64,000 nucleotides of DNA from Mastigias papua (Eukaryota; Cnidaria; Scyphozoa; Rhizostomeae; Mastigiidae), in NCBI GenBank assembly GCA_964019165.1, contig OZ025274.1:16029858-16093857 (forward strand), read 5' to 3'. Below, piece by piece: positions 31,641 to 44,700 of the stretch. Both the position numbers and the translations under genes were made by a program. Numbering within the stretch: position 1 is the stretch's first letter; every line of letters begins with the position of its first letter. The notes under the pieces were generated by a model that was not told the DNA's origin, searched no databases, and saw nothing but the letters and a program-made list of their open reading frames with translations.

Positions 31641-34120
31641 CTGCTGTGACAAATAAAAATTAATTAAGTTTGAAGACCTATTACACCCCAATAAATAGAG
31701 AGTATATCTCAAACAATAAAAAAGGGGTATCATGTACAATGGCAAAAAGCTAACACAACAATATGACTTCCAAATTTCTCTAGATACTTGAGTTCAAAAT
31801 GGACATCCAAGCTCTGTCAGATTCATAGGGTGCTCTTGGCTGCAACTGCATACACTACCTTTAAGATACCCATCTAAATCCTATGTTCTGAGACCAACCA
31901 TTTTGTTTTGATCGAACAAGAAAATTGTAACAGAGTACAAGGAGATAACACTCATCAGCATGGACCCAAAAAGAAAGACTGGATATTTGATCTTAATAAA
32001 TGAAAAAATCTCCTGTGCCTCTGTAAAGTGACAACAATGATTTAACACAAAACTAGAGCAGTTGCAAATATGCATATTAAGTTCTGAAAGGCCAGCAGGT
32101 AAACCCACAAGCCTCAAAAATGGCTTTAGATCTAAAACCTCTATCCCATGTTTTGAGTATTAACCTGTCTATGGTAACACCACAACAATACATAGCACTA
32201 TGAATAATCTTATTGAAAGGTTGATTGATAGCTCTTGAAAGGTTGACTGCTACTTGTAATTTCCTTTTTTAAGCAAGTTCAGAGGAGACCCAACTCAGTA
32301 GATGCAGCACATTGAAAATGACAACAAAACAACTGTTTGCTAACCACCTGTCATTTACACTTGTAAAAGCATGTGTGTAATTATGGCAAATGGTATGTAA
32401 GATTGCAAACAAGGAAAAATCAATTAGCAAACAAGACAAACAAAATCTCAAGTTAACAACCAAAGATGACAAACATGAATTTTCAATTGCATACAACTTA
32501 GAATGACCCCATGCTACCCTTAACATATTGTCTAAATGTTGCTTCAAAAGATATATTAAACCATCTTTCTTCATAAATAAAATCAGATTCAGAATAGCAG
32601 CTTGCATAAAGCAAGAAGTACAAAAATGCTACACAGTAAATACAATATGGAGCAAAATCTATTTTCTAGTGCTTTTTCACCTTTTTTACTTAAAAGTTTA
32701 ACTCAACACAAGGTTCTACTATCTTAAAAGGCTACTTTGGACAATAGATTGCGAATAATATATAAAAAATATATGAATAAATCATGAACAATACTTCAAA
32801 TATTTATGACCAGTGGAAATATTAAAAGTATGAAATATGGGCTATATGACATATTTACCGTAAACTCTAGGTTAACTTTCACAAATTCTAACAGTCACTC
32901 ATGATCCAAGTAAAAACAAAATCAGTTTTCAGCCAAGAGGAATATCAGATGTCACATCCTGTTAGTCAATGTTTTGTCTACTCTATCCGGATAAGTTTGT
33001 ATGGAAATCTGCTACTCTCTTTCCAAAAATCTGACAGAGATACATATCATACTACTTGAAAAGAGAATGCACTTAACACTCGTCAAGGAGACCATTGATG
33101 GCTCTATACAATATGAAACTTTTCTGTTATATATCTTTGTGGAACACAATGTTACTATTCTCATTGACATGAGAAAACATTTTGCTAGTTAATTTTGTCA
33201 CATCATTTGGGTTCATTTCAAACTGGAATGTCTAACTTCATGTAAAATCAATCATTGGTAGAACTAGACTGCAGAATCGCCTTACTTTAAGTCTACTACG
33301 CGTACTGATCACATCGTACACATAACGCCAGTGCCCGGGAGCCAGTGCGTAAAGCCAGTTTTACGCAGTCATTTTTATACTTTTCAGTTGACACTACGCT
33401 CAAGGACGTCATCTTATTTTCGAAAACGTATAATGTTTGTTCAAATTGTTGATTGATCAGTGTTAAATTTCTATTATATTCGTAAATGGCTTTGAGCCAA
33501 GAGGACAGAATGTGCAGAAGTCATTGTATAGTTCCACATAAAACATAATTTACAAGTACATGAGTAAAACATCTTTAACTATAGAGGAGAATAACATTAA
33601 ATGAAGAAGGGCGCTGCCTTGTTGCAAATAAATGACCACCATGGTTTTAATGTTGCAGAATAACAAACAACGCAGTAGGCTCGACCGCGACACCTTCAAG
33701 TAGATTGACACACACAAAGTGGATTTCACTATACCTTGGTATCTAAGACGCGTTGTAACACTTCAACTTGCAAAATATAAATATTTCTCTGTTATCATAA
33801 ATTTTTACGGCTGACTTATCATCCTTTCATTCCATTTTGCTTCCTCAAATTGTAATGATGTTCTGCTCCCTCCTGGGATTTCTTAGTTCCTTGTCAACTA
33901 ACAGGATATGCTCCTTCGCATTTGTGACATCCAGCGCATTTGCTTTTGCTCCTTCGCACCGGTATTTTCACAGAAACCGTATTTCCTCTAATAAACGGCG
34001 CATTTTCTAAAATCGAACTCTTGGATGCGGCGTTCATTACAGGGCGTTCTTTTTTGGGGGGGGGGTATTTATTACAAAGTGAAAAGTAAATAAAAACAGA
34101 CTCTGAGTAGAGCTTTCTTT
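31641..34120. other. Upstream region of the 1434-aa gene; no other gene seen
   Basis: This should contain the promoter and possibly 5' non-coding exons of the minus-strand gene. No open frame with recognisable similarity is present. Confidence 0.5.
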
Positions 34121-34189
34121 GCTCACAAAGCAACAAAAGATAATAGGACAAGTGCTTTAAAGTCCATAAACCAAGTGTTCACGGTATGG

Positions 34190-34390
34190 GGAATCTTAAT
34201 AGGATCTATATAATTAGATAGCCGGGCAAGCGCATGCAATTTTTGGTTTGCCTTTTTGCATAAATCTTGGACATGCTTTGTGAAGCTTAACTTTTTGTCA
34301 AAAGTAACACCCAAAAGTTTTTCATGTTCACTTTCTTTGATGGCGGATTTACCAATGGTAACAACTGACTCTTTACTTTTTACTCAAGAG
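34190..34390 (-). mobile_element. LINE reverse-transcriptase fragment, inverted
   Basis: On the minus strand the frame reads LLGVTFDKKLSF followed by LCKKANQKLHALARLSNY. This is the segment just before the thumb region in jockey/CR1/RTE-like LINE reverse transcriptases. It ends at IDPIK, where the plus-strand fragment starting near 34950 resumes. Confidence 0.8.
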
Positions 34391-34456
34391 CATATTTGTT
34401 GACTTCCCACCCTTCGGGAATGGCCTCCCCACTAGCTGGAAGTGATCAAGCCTACC

Positions 34457-34620
34457 CAGTGGCGGTTTTAGGGATCGCGGGGCCCGGGGCCAAATCATCT
34501 GCGGGACCCTTGTTTGAGAGTCTCTTTTCAATGTTTTCTTAGACGCGGGGCCCCTTTGGGTTACAAAAAGCGCAGGGCCTGGGGCCATGGCCCCCCTGGC
34601 ACCCCCTAAAACCGCCACAG
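34457..34620. mobile_element. hAT-type miniature element with perfect 8-bp target duplication
   Basis: The left end CAGTGGCGGTTTTAGGG and right end CCCTAAAACCGCCACAG form 17-bp inverted repeats with one mismatch. They are flanked by AGCCTACC at 34449-34456 and 34621-34628. It is 164 bp, GC-rich and has no coding capacity. The 8-bp duplication and CAGTGGCGG end are hAT hallmarks. Confidence 0.95.
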
Positions 34621-34704
34621 AGCCTACCGGCCAAAAATGATTAGTTCCACTAGCCGGCAGTGATTCCTCATTTTAATAATATAATTCCAAATACTGGTAA
34701 GGTG

Positions 34705-34790
34705 GTGCCAAATAAGAAGTGGGGGTACAAACAATAAATTGATTGATAAAGGCCAGAAGCATCACTGGCTGGCAAACAGTGGGCGCCATG
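34705..34790. repeat. Dispersed repeat shared with the hAT-like element at 19.4 kb
   Basis: The order of GTGGGGGTACAAACAATAAA, then GATAAAGGCCAGAAGC, then ATGGCTGGCAAA-like words matches that in 19390-19500. It is probably a fragment of the same element family. Confidence 0.6.
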
Positions 34791-34849
34791 TCTCAAATAA
34801 AAAGTTCTAGTATTATATTTAGTAAACATATTATATGAGTAGCAAAGAG

Positions 34850-34950
34850 GCCATTCAAAAAGTACGTACGCTCAATATCCATCGATTTTTGACCCCCTCC
34901 CACTTGTACGCTTTTGTACGTTTTGAAAGTACCCCCTCCCCAAGCGTACG
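34850..34950. mobile_element. Short inverted-repeat element with TACGTACG arms
   Basis: Left arm AAAGTACGTACGCT and right arm AGCGTACGTACCTT are inverted. The C-rich centre (GACCCCCTCCCAC) is also seen in the related copy at 44810-44930. Confidence 0.7.
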
Positions 34951-35570
34951 TACCTTAAATTACAATTGGTAATAGATGCGTTCATAAAATCGCAGTTCAA
35001 CTACTGTCCGCTTGTATGGATGTTTCACGATAGAAGGGCTAATACTAAATTAAATAAAGTATGTGAAAGAGCCTTGCGAATTGCATGCAAAGATAGTGGT
35101 AGTAATTCTGTAAATAAATCCCTGACTATACATCAACGCAATTTGCAGTTGCTTGCGATAGAAATATTCAAGACAAAGAATAACATTAATCCAACTTTTA
35201 TGAAGGATGTCTTTGCCGAAAAATATAACTATTATAGCTTGCGTAATCCAAATCATTTGCAACTGCCGAAAGCAAGAACAACAATATATGGTACAGAAAA
35301 TATTCAGTTTAGAGGTTGCTCCTTATGGTCCTCACTGCCCAATAGTTTGAAAGACAGTGACACTTTGCAAGAATTTAAAAGAAAAATAAAACAGTGGAAC
35401 AGAATGCCTTGCAACTGCAGATTGTGCAATGTTTATATTAAAGATTTAGGTTTTTTGGCTTAGTTCTGTATTTATATTCTCTTTGTTTAGTCTCTTAGTT
35501 TTAGAGTTAGTTTAGGTTGGCCGTAATTAGCGTCTTTTTTAGCTATAAATACAGCCAACTGTAAATAAAT

Positions 35571-35607
<37 letters not shown>
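34948..35607 (+). mobile_element. LINE 3' end: reverse-transcriptase C-terminus, short 3'UTR and (GAT)n tail
   Basis: The open frame ends at 35463 and includes AFIKSQFNYCPLVWMFHDRR, NKVCERALRI, LTIHQRNLQLLAIEIFK and LPNSLKD...FKRKIK. This is the conserved C-terminal region of jockey/CR1-like non-LTR retrotransposon polymerases. About 100 nt of untranslated sequence follows, then a (GAT)n tail at 35572-35607, as expected for LINEs that end in a microsatellite. The element is 5'-truncated and cannot be autonomous. Confidence 0.9.
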
Positions 35608-35608
<1 letters not shown>

Positions 35609-35785
35609 GAGAGTCCTACAGAGGGCCTGGAAATGAACGCCAGCGACATGCGCAGTTATGCACGTTTTGCGTAGTACAAGATTGCATGGCTGACCAAGAT
35701 GAGCTAGCCTCAATGGTGAACAACTTGTAGACATAAACCGTGGTTTATATGCATTTATCAGCGTTGGATTGAGAAAAGAGGAAGG

Positions 35786-38700
35786 ATGTATAATAATATC
35801 GGATTAACAACTCCGAGAGGTTCTGGTACAAATGGATATGTTACAAGGAACCTTTCCTTTATTCAACAAAGGAGAGAGAAACAGGACTATTTGAAAGAAC
35901 AGGATGTCAAGAGACACGAGCAAACTTTGACAAAGAAGCCAAACAAGGACATACTTGAACATGAACGGAAACGAGAAATAGAGCTTAAGTGTGTAGAGCT
36001 TCAGGATATGATGGAAGGTCAAGGGTATGAATGAGAATTTAATCTTATTTAGTCCGAACTGAAGTTATTCCTCACTCATGACTCTGGAGCGTATTCCTCA
36101 GCACTATGTGCATGTCTTAACTTAGGATGCAGATGATACAATTTTTCAATTTCATTGATATGAGCCCCTTGATATGGGACTTACTTTTAACTAGCAATAT
36201 TTTGTCATAGTTGTAATTCTAGATTGGTGTCAGTTGAATGTAGTATAGTACACCACCCCTGCTTGCTGAATAGATTTCACATGTGTTCAGGTGCTTATTC
36301 AGCACTTTTTAATTTAGCTGTTTCTTTTCAAATATCAGCAGAATTGCTGTCCAGCCTAGACCCTGGATAAAGCTGGCAGAAAGCTCTAGTTGTATTAAAA
36401 AAATTGGAGCAACAATATGTTCTCTTTGTAAGAGCTCTATGTATGGTTAACTTTCTCAAATAGATGCCTATGCTAATCCTTAAGAAGTTTGGCTTTGTGT
36501 GAAATTAGTGTTTAAGTAGAAGGTGTTGTGTTGTTTCATATGAGATTACTTACACACAAAAGCCCTGCAGCACAAAGATAGCACACACTGGAATTGCAAT
36601 ATATGAGTCAAAATTAATATCATTATATAGGGAATAACTGCTTTCTGAACTGTGGGGGTCCACATGCTGTTATTCCAGGGACAATGTTAGAGTTTTAATC
36701 TTAGGTTCAGATGAGCCCTTATGGCAAGTTTTCAGTTGTGTTTTGAACTTAAGGATGTTCAGGAAATAAGAGGCATGCTGCATGCAGTAGGAGCTGAATA
36801 GCGAAATTTTTTGCATATATTCAAGGTTATTTACTGGAATTTTGGTTCATTTGGCATCTTCTTATATTATAGTACAAGTGTAAGGATATCTAGAGATCCT
36901 ATTCATATGATCTTGTATTTAATTGCTAATTGGTCAAATTGAGTGAGTTTTTCTTTTACATCTTACCAATCACATTACCAGTTGTCATTAATTTTGGCCC
37001 ACTCAATCATGGTCCCAGGCACAGTTCTGTGAATTTTTTTGCATGGTTTTGTTATAGCATTTGTGTAGTACATAAGTGACTTGAAATAATTAACTAATAC
37101 ACAAGTGCTGTTACTTTTTGGCATGAAGCTCTTCAGTTTTTAAGAGATGAGAGACTTGGCTATAAATGATTACACTCTTTCTTGATCATATCCCTCACTC
37201 TTTGCTCAGTTTCCAATTGTCAATCAATGATTCTTGTAAATTGTTTCATTTTCAAATGCAGATTGCATTTTTCTAGGTACAAGGAAGATGAAATAGAGGC
37301 AAAAGTGAGTGAATTCAGGAAAATGTTGCTTGAAAAACAAAACCTTGATAAAGAGAAGAAACAGCTAGTAAAGATTGGGTAAGATACAAGTATGATGGAC
37401 TACCATACTTACTAAGCCTTTTTACCCATGGGGAAGACCCATGGCCCTTTATAGGTTGTTGCCACTCATTCATTGTCATAAATTCAGTGCTTTTATCATG
37501 TATTCTGATTCCAGTGCTCCTGCTGGAAGTCATCAGTTAGCAGAACTGAATGTAATGAAGAATGAAAAGTTGAAAGAGGCATTTGGTATCAAAGAGAGTT
37601 ATGCAGATGGGAGTTCTTTCAGTTCTGAATACCAAGCTGCCAAAAAGGAAACTGAAAGAATGGAGAGAGAACTGAGAAGGTTTGTTTCATTTAATAGCTT
37701 ATAATTTTCAAAGAAGATTTTGGTGAGCTGAATTCTCATTAAGAACTGTAGTAGTAAGTTATATGATTAAGTTGTCAAGAGACACTTTGGTAGAGGTGTA
37801 CAAAGCAACAAAAGGAGCAATTATGAGATGTTTTCTAGTTTGAAATAATGCTGATCATTTTTGTACTCATTTAAGTAGTTCTCTGATATATTGATATTGG
37901 TAATAATTGGAATTTTTAATTCAAAGATGCCTGCACTGTGAATTATTGCCTTTCCTATTAATTTTACATCAGAATGTCACAGTTATGAAGCTTTATTGTT
38001 TAGTTTCTAGGTATTGCCTATACTTTAACATATAATTTTTTGGCAGAAACTTTTCCAGGTAAGAATTGTATGTATGTACTTGTTAGCATTTGTTGGTGAG
38101 AAGTCCTTGCAAGGTATGATTGTGTCCACTGTTGCTCTGTGTGTGTGTTGTGTTATGTTGTGTTGTGTTGTGTTGTGTTGTGTGTGTGCACAAACATGCA
38201 TTTGTCCATCCATCTTTCTGTCTGTGTGTGGTACATGTCTGTCTATCTGTCCATCTGTCTGTGCCTGCTGAGATATGAGTGAGAAGCCATCTTTATTGAT
38301 CCAGTCCCCTATGCCCAGTTTTGGAGATTTTATTTGTTGATTTTTAGAGAAGAAAAGGAAGAACAGAGGAAAAGCAGAAAGAGACAGAGATCATCAAGCT
38401 CAGAACTAAGGTACTTGCTTCTAATTCTTTTCTCTTGTACACATCTTTTGAAATATCAGTAGAAGATCTCATTGTGTAAAGACCTTGCCCAAATGAATTT
38501 GCAAATGTAATATGAACATTAATTTTTAAATTAACATTAACTGGTCATAGAATAGTAGTTTTATTGAGAACTCTGATGGCCCTCAGCTTTGAATGGGAAT
38601 GAGCACTGTAGACATATAAGACTTTTGGGTTTTCATTTCAATGTTGTAATATTGTTTGGAGCAAAGTGAGATATCCATGCTGTTCAAATATTAAAGAATG

Positions 38701-41700
38701 TTGAAGTGCATTTAGGTTATGTGTGACACCTTGTCCTTGAGTTATAGATGAAAATGGTATGGAGATCTGGCAGTCCAAAACAGTATCAAGCAATGTTTTT
38801 ATTTTAGAAGTGTTCAAAAGTCTCCATCAAACACTAACATTTTTTCTAAGGTGTAATGAACAGTTCTTTGAGTTGAAGTTAATGTCAATGTATTTTGAAT
38901 TGATTCCAGATATGCTTTTTGCAGGATTAGGTTACATCAAATTGACTTTGTGTCTGTGCTTCTTTTAATTCCTTGTAATTCTGATTCTTTGTGGCCTGGT
39001 GGGTTTTACGTAGGCCTGGTAGGAGGAAGATATGCAGACAACTGCATTTTAAATACACCTGGGGTTTCTTAGTGGCATCTGTAATTAGGAAGCAAAGTTG
39101 TGTCTTGGCACAATAACTCATTTGGTTATGAAATGTCATTTGCTTGATCCAATCTGCATGTTTTTCACTTTACTTTAACATAAACTTGATCAGGCTTTTT
39201 AGTGCTTAAAGGTAGTTATTAGTATGTTAGTAATATCAGAATGTTTTCTTCAACTGGTGATCTTTTCAACAATCAAACAAGGTATATATAAAAGTTGATT
39301 ATTTTTGATGCTGTTTTGGAAGCCAATTCTCCATTCCAATAAGATATTCCAAAAGTCACATGTGAGTGGTATTTCATGTCTAGAGAGTAATGAATTTTTG
39401 AGCAACAACAACATTTCTATTTTACAGCCTTCACTTTTGGATTAGCCAATATCTCACTTTGTTCCAGCATTTTGTTTTTCTGTTACTCATATGAGGTAAG
39501 ATAAAATGCCTTTTTGCTGATTTAAGCGCTGACTCTACCTGGGCCTATTATGATGAGTAATAGATATATTTTAACATCATCTGGCAAGATATTGCTGATA
39601 CTTTAAAGTTTATGCTTATATTGTATGTATATTTTCATAGGTTTATTTAGTTTTTAATAGTAGGGGTAAGGAGTAAAATACTAGTAATATTGTGTTTTAA
39701 GAGTAACTTAAACTGTTAAGTTGCACAGTATTTATTCATGTATAATGCGACTTGGGTTGTGACTTTTAGTTGCACTTTAGGCCTATTATTTTTAGATCTA
39801 TTTCTGTGGTAAGTGTTCTTTGAGCTTTTTGATTCGAACCACTCAATTCTTGGCATGTGTTCATTAATGTTTTCAAACTTGGGGTTCATGGTCAAAGTTT
39901 ATGAAACCTTGTATTTGTGTATAATATGACCCCCCAGCCCCACCCCTAGCTTTAGGAATTGTTGGAGTCCATAATTTCTCGCATTATACACTCATAAATA
40001 CGGTACTCTTAAATTATTTAAATTTCATGGGTAACTTATACCATCTTGATGCTTCATGTATTGTGTCTTTTCAGTGAGGAAGATGATGAAAAACCAAGGG
40101 ACAGGAGGGAGAAATATTCAAGGTTGTTTCTGTTTATAGTTTTCAGTTTGATTCAGCAACATATAGTCATCAGGTTTTTTGATAAATGCAGATAAAATGT
40201 GGCCAAATCATCAGACAATATTGTAATAGTGTGGATATGATAATTCTATTGAGCTTTTAAATAGAGTTTCATTTCATGAATTAAAAATGTACAGCATGAT
40301 GGTTTTGATATTATTTGGAAAGTATTGATCTTGAGTAGATAAATTCTATTGTGGAAATGAAATGTTGCTGAGGTAAAGATTTCTTTAGATTCCAATCACT
40401 TGAAGTCCTTAGCATCACATGATCCTCATTTTCCCGTTGTCTATTCTTCTATATATAGAATATAAGATATTTTCACATTTAGTTCGAAAATGATTTCAGG
40501 ATGGCACAGAAACATCACTCAAAAAGAGTTTTGACACTATATATTATTTATTAATAAATATTTTTATTATAAAAGCCTTGTTAGTAATATTTTGCTTATT
40601 TAAGTTGCACATGGCTTCCTAGTCACTGAAATATATCTTTCACTATGATGAGTTTGTCAGCTTATGGTGTAATATTCACCTAAAATATAGCTTATTCTGG
40701 CAACCCACCAAAGACATAAGAGACATAAACACATAAAAAAGAGATATTTTTCAGAAATGCGGACATGAAAGACATTTTGTCAGATGCATCCTGGAAAATT
40801 TTCGATTATAGCACAATATGAGTGTTGAATGATAACTACCAATAAACAAAGATAACTTTTTAGATTTGTCAGTCATATTGTGATTTGTGCTGATTGACAA
40901 ATTTGAATGTACCTGTGTAAATGCTTTGGAGTTTTGGTGGCATTAGTTTTGGTTGGGGCCAGAACACATAAAATCAAGCAAAACTCTGTTGGGGGCCTTG
41001 CTTATTATAGCAGTGATGTAATTAATAAAGTTAAGATCTAAGCTATTCAGATCACGTTAAACTATTAATATTTTGTTACAGTGACGAGGATGGAAGAGAA
41101 TCAAGAAGAAGAACAAAGGATCGAGAAAGGTTTGTTACAGAAGAAGGCTGATATATTTGTTAGAAAAACTGATCAGAATTTCTTTTTACAGGAAGAAGAA
41201 TATGGGGTTGTTCATCCAACGTTCATGGCTAGATTGTGCCAAGCCATATGGTCTACGAGGTTTTTGAATTGAGCCCCATTTCATAGATATGATTATGTTC
41301 ATTTTCTTTTTAGGCGAAGAGTTGATAATGATATCAGCGATGACCATGATGATAATTATGGGAAATCCCGACGGAAATCGCGTGATAAATTTTCAAAGAA
41401 AGGTACAGATGGACCATCTCATGGCTTGGTAGACGATTACCCAACTTCAAGTTCTGAAGACAACATTGATAAATCTAGGTAGTATGCAAGGCTTAAGAAT
41501 TACTTGTATGTGCTAATAGTTTATGCTAAATAATTCCCTTCAGAAATGTGAACAAAGATGCCCAACAGTAATGGTGAAATACCTTGTGTTTAGAAAGTCC
41601 TTAGCAGCTCATACCCCACAAAGAATTTACTGGATAGTTGCAAGATGACCCTAGTAGTCCATAAAGTGGTGATGATTGCATGGTATCTTGTCTTTTTTAT

Positions 41701-44700
41701 GGGCTCTTGATTATAGTCATAGGGTGTTGCTAGTTCCTCCCCTGTGCTATTTTTTGTTTGATTTACCAATTTACCAATTTATCGATGTAGGAATACATTT
41801 CAATTTGGGGTTTGGGGGGAGGGTATTTCTATGACAGCAATTCATACTTTGGTATATGCAAATGAGCAGTTTTTGCTTTAAAACGATTGCTGTGTTTTTT
41901 ACATGGTTTTTAGCCTTTGCATGCATTGTGTATTCAAACAGATATTTTGTATATCAGCATTGGCTTCTTCATGCTTGTGACTTTAGTTCTTTTTATTAAA
42001 GCGATTTTCAAAAGAATTTCTGTAGTTTTGTTCGTTTTATCAATGCACTGTTTATCAAAACCTTTTCCAGACAATCTAGAATTGAGGAAGAACTGAGAGA
42101 TATCAGGACTGAATCAAATCGGGAAAGGAAGGAGAATGTAAGGAGAGATAAAGATGTAAGAGACCGTGATGATTATTATGAGAAAAGGCGTCACAAAGAT
42201 TCCGAGGATGATGATGAAGGGAAAATACGATTACTGAGTGATTCATATGAAAAGACGAGGAAGGAAACGGGTAGAGACGGAAAGGAGAGGAAAAGAGATG
42301 GAAGGAGATCATATGAAGGATCAACTGAGTATGACTATAGACGACGTAGAAGAGATAGAGAACGATCAAGAGAGGAATCAAATGAGAAATCACGAGAAAG
42401 ATCTAGGGAAAGATCAAGAGAGAGACCAAGGCAAAAGTCAAGGGACATATCAAGGGAAAGATCAAGGGAAAGATCAAGGGAAAGATCAAGGGAAAGATCA
42501 AAAGACAGGACAAGGTATAGTTCAAGGGAAGGGTCAAGAGAAAGGTCAAGGGAAAGATCAAGAGAAAGGTCAAGGGAAAGATCAAGAGAAAGGTCAAGGG
42601 AAAGATCAAGAGAAAGGTCAAGGGAAAGATCAAAAGATAAATCTAAGGGTAGATCAAAGGACAGATCAAAAGATAGGCCAAGACACAGGTCAAGAGAATT
42701 GTCAAGGGAGAGATCAAGGGAAAGATCAAAAGACAGATCAAGGCGTAGATCAGCAGAAAGATCAAGGGACAGATCAAAGGAAAAGTCAAGAGAAAGATCT
42801 AGAGAGAAAAGGACAGTACGTGAACGAGAGAAGAAGTACAGGGAAAAATCATTTGATGGAAGTGATTCAGAAGAGAGAGATCATTATGCAAGGCGCAAGA
42901 GACGATCAGGAAATCGTAGGAGTGGCTCTACTGAGCATTATGGTCATGTTGCACGTAAAAGTGAAGACAGGTATGAAAGAAGAGAATCCGAAAAGATCCG
43001 AAGGCATTCACGAAGAGGTAAAGAAAGGAGCCCTGATGGAAGTGATGGTGATGTGGACGTTTATGAAATGGACAGAAATAGAAAAAGAGATAGTCAAAGA
43101 TTCAGAGCTGATGTTGATGAAGAAAAGAAAGAGGAAAGTAAGTGGAGAAGTGATAAGAAGAAAGAAAAAGCAAGAAGGAAGGAAAAGGTGCAAATGGTGA
43201 GGGAAAGAGACAGTGAAAAAGAGTCAGGAGAAATAACTGATGACTCTGGTAGTGAAGAAGGAATGCAGAAAAGGAAGAGTCACAAGAAAAGATATAAGGA
43301 TTTGCCAAAAGAAAACTCCACTGAGAAGGAGCATTTTGAACGGGATGAAAATGCAAAAGGAAGTATTGATTTAGAGAGAAAAGGATCCAAAGGAAGAGAA
43401 TCACACAAGTACATTGATGATGATGTTGTAAGAAGTGAGAAATCTTCAGACAGACAATATAACTCTCATGATCAAATGGAGGTACATTCTTCAGAAGAGA
43501 AAGGTGATAGTAGAGATAAGTTTGAGGAGGAAGATATGGATATTGATGACAATGCTGAAAGTGTTGAATTTCAAGGAGAGGATATAGTAGAAGGTGAAAA
43601 GGCTAAACTTCAATTTAGCGTGAGGGACACAAATTCAGAAAGTAGATCTGGACAGACTGATCAACTTGAAGTTGACCAAAATGAAGGACGTCATCACAGA
43701 GATGGTAAAGTATCTGCAAAAGAGTATGATGAAAGTGTTGATGTTATCATTGGTCATGATAGGAGAGCATCAAATCGAATTACTAGGCCATCACCTGATG
43801 AGGGAGAATCAAAAAAGCATGAAAAACGTTCGTCTGAGCGCATGAAGGAATCATCTTACCGTGATGCACAATCTTCTGAGAGAAAGAAGTTGATGACACG
43901 AAAGTCATCTTCTGTGGAGCAACAGAGAAGCAGCAAAGACGGCAAAGAGAAGCAAGCTGAAAAGCAAACCATGAAAGACCAGAAAAGGAGAAGCAAAGGA
44001 GGTAAAGAAAGTGAGAGTTCTGTGGAGGAGTCGTCGTCTGAGTCCAGCGAAGACGATAACAGTGACAGGAATCAAAAACTGAAAGAGGCTTCAAAAGAGA
44101 AAAAGAAGGAATATGAAAGAAAGATGCAAGATATGAAGGAAAAGGGAAGAAAAGTGGAACCTCGTCATGACAAGGATAAATTGGCCTCTTCTCAAGATGA
44201 GCAGATCCGTAAACAAAGGTTTGATCACACATGTTCTTTGTCGTCTAGAAGAATGTTTTTGTGGTCTTCAGCAATAGAGGGGATTAAATATAGGCACTAT
44301 ATCGTAATATTATTAAGACTTATTTCGCTTTAGGATTTTGTGCATATAATCGTGCATATTGTTATTGAATAACTTCTCGCATATATATTTTGACTGGGTG
44401 AAAGGAGATGTTAGTGAAGTTAAGGAGTTCACGGCCATCCATGAAGTATGTCTACTGTAAATCACCCAATTTTCGATCCCCATTCCCCCTGCACGCACCT
44501 GCACTCTCTGGTCTATCAAAGTTTCACGGCCAACCAGCTATGACGAATCAAGAAGCGCTTTGGTCAATTATCATTTGTCTTTCTTAGTTGACTGAAATTT
44601 GAAAAATGAATTTGATCATAGATACGTTTCTTATTTGTGATATTAAAATAATGATTTTGGGATATTATGTTACCCAAAGTATTATTTAAAATCAGTCCTC

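Noticed and set aside
40628..40720. ATGATGA in an SRRM2 intron as a C box of another snoRNA
   Set aside because: No CTGA box D at a suitable distance and no terminal stem.
42238..43200. A 320-codon frame with GKDQEKGQ repeats overlapping SRRM2
   Set aside because: It is a shifted reading of the SRER-coding tandem array. The SRRM2 frame is fixed by intron phases on both sides and continues to a normal end.
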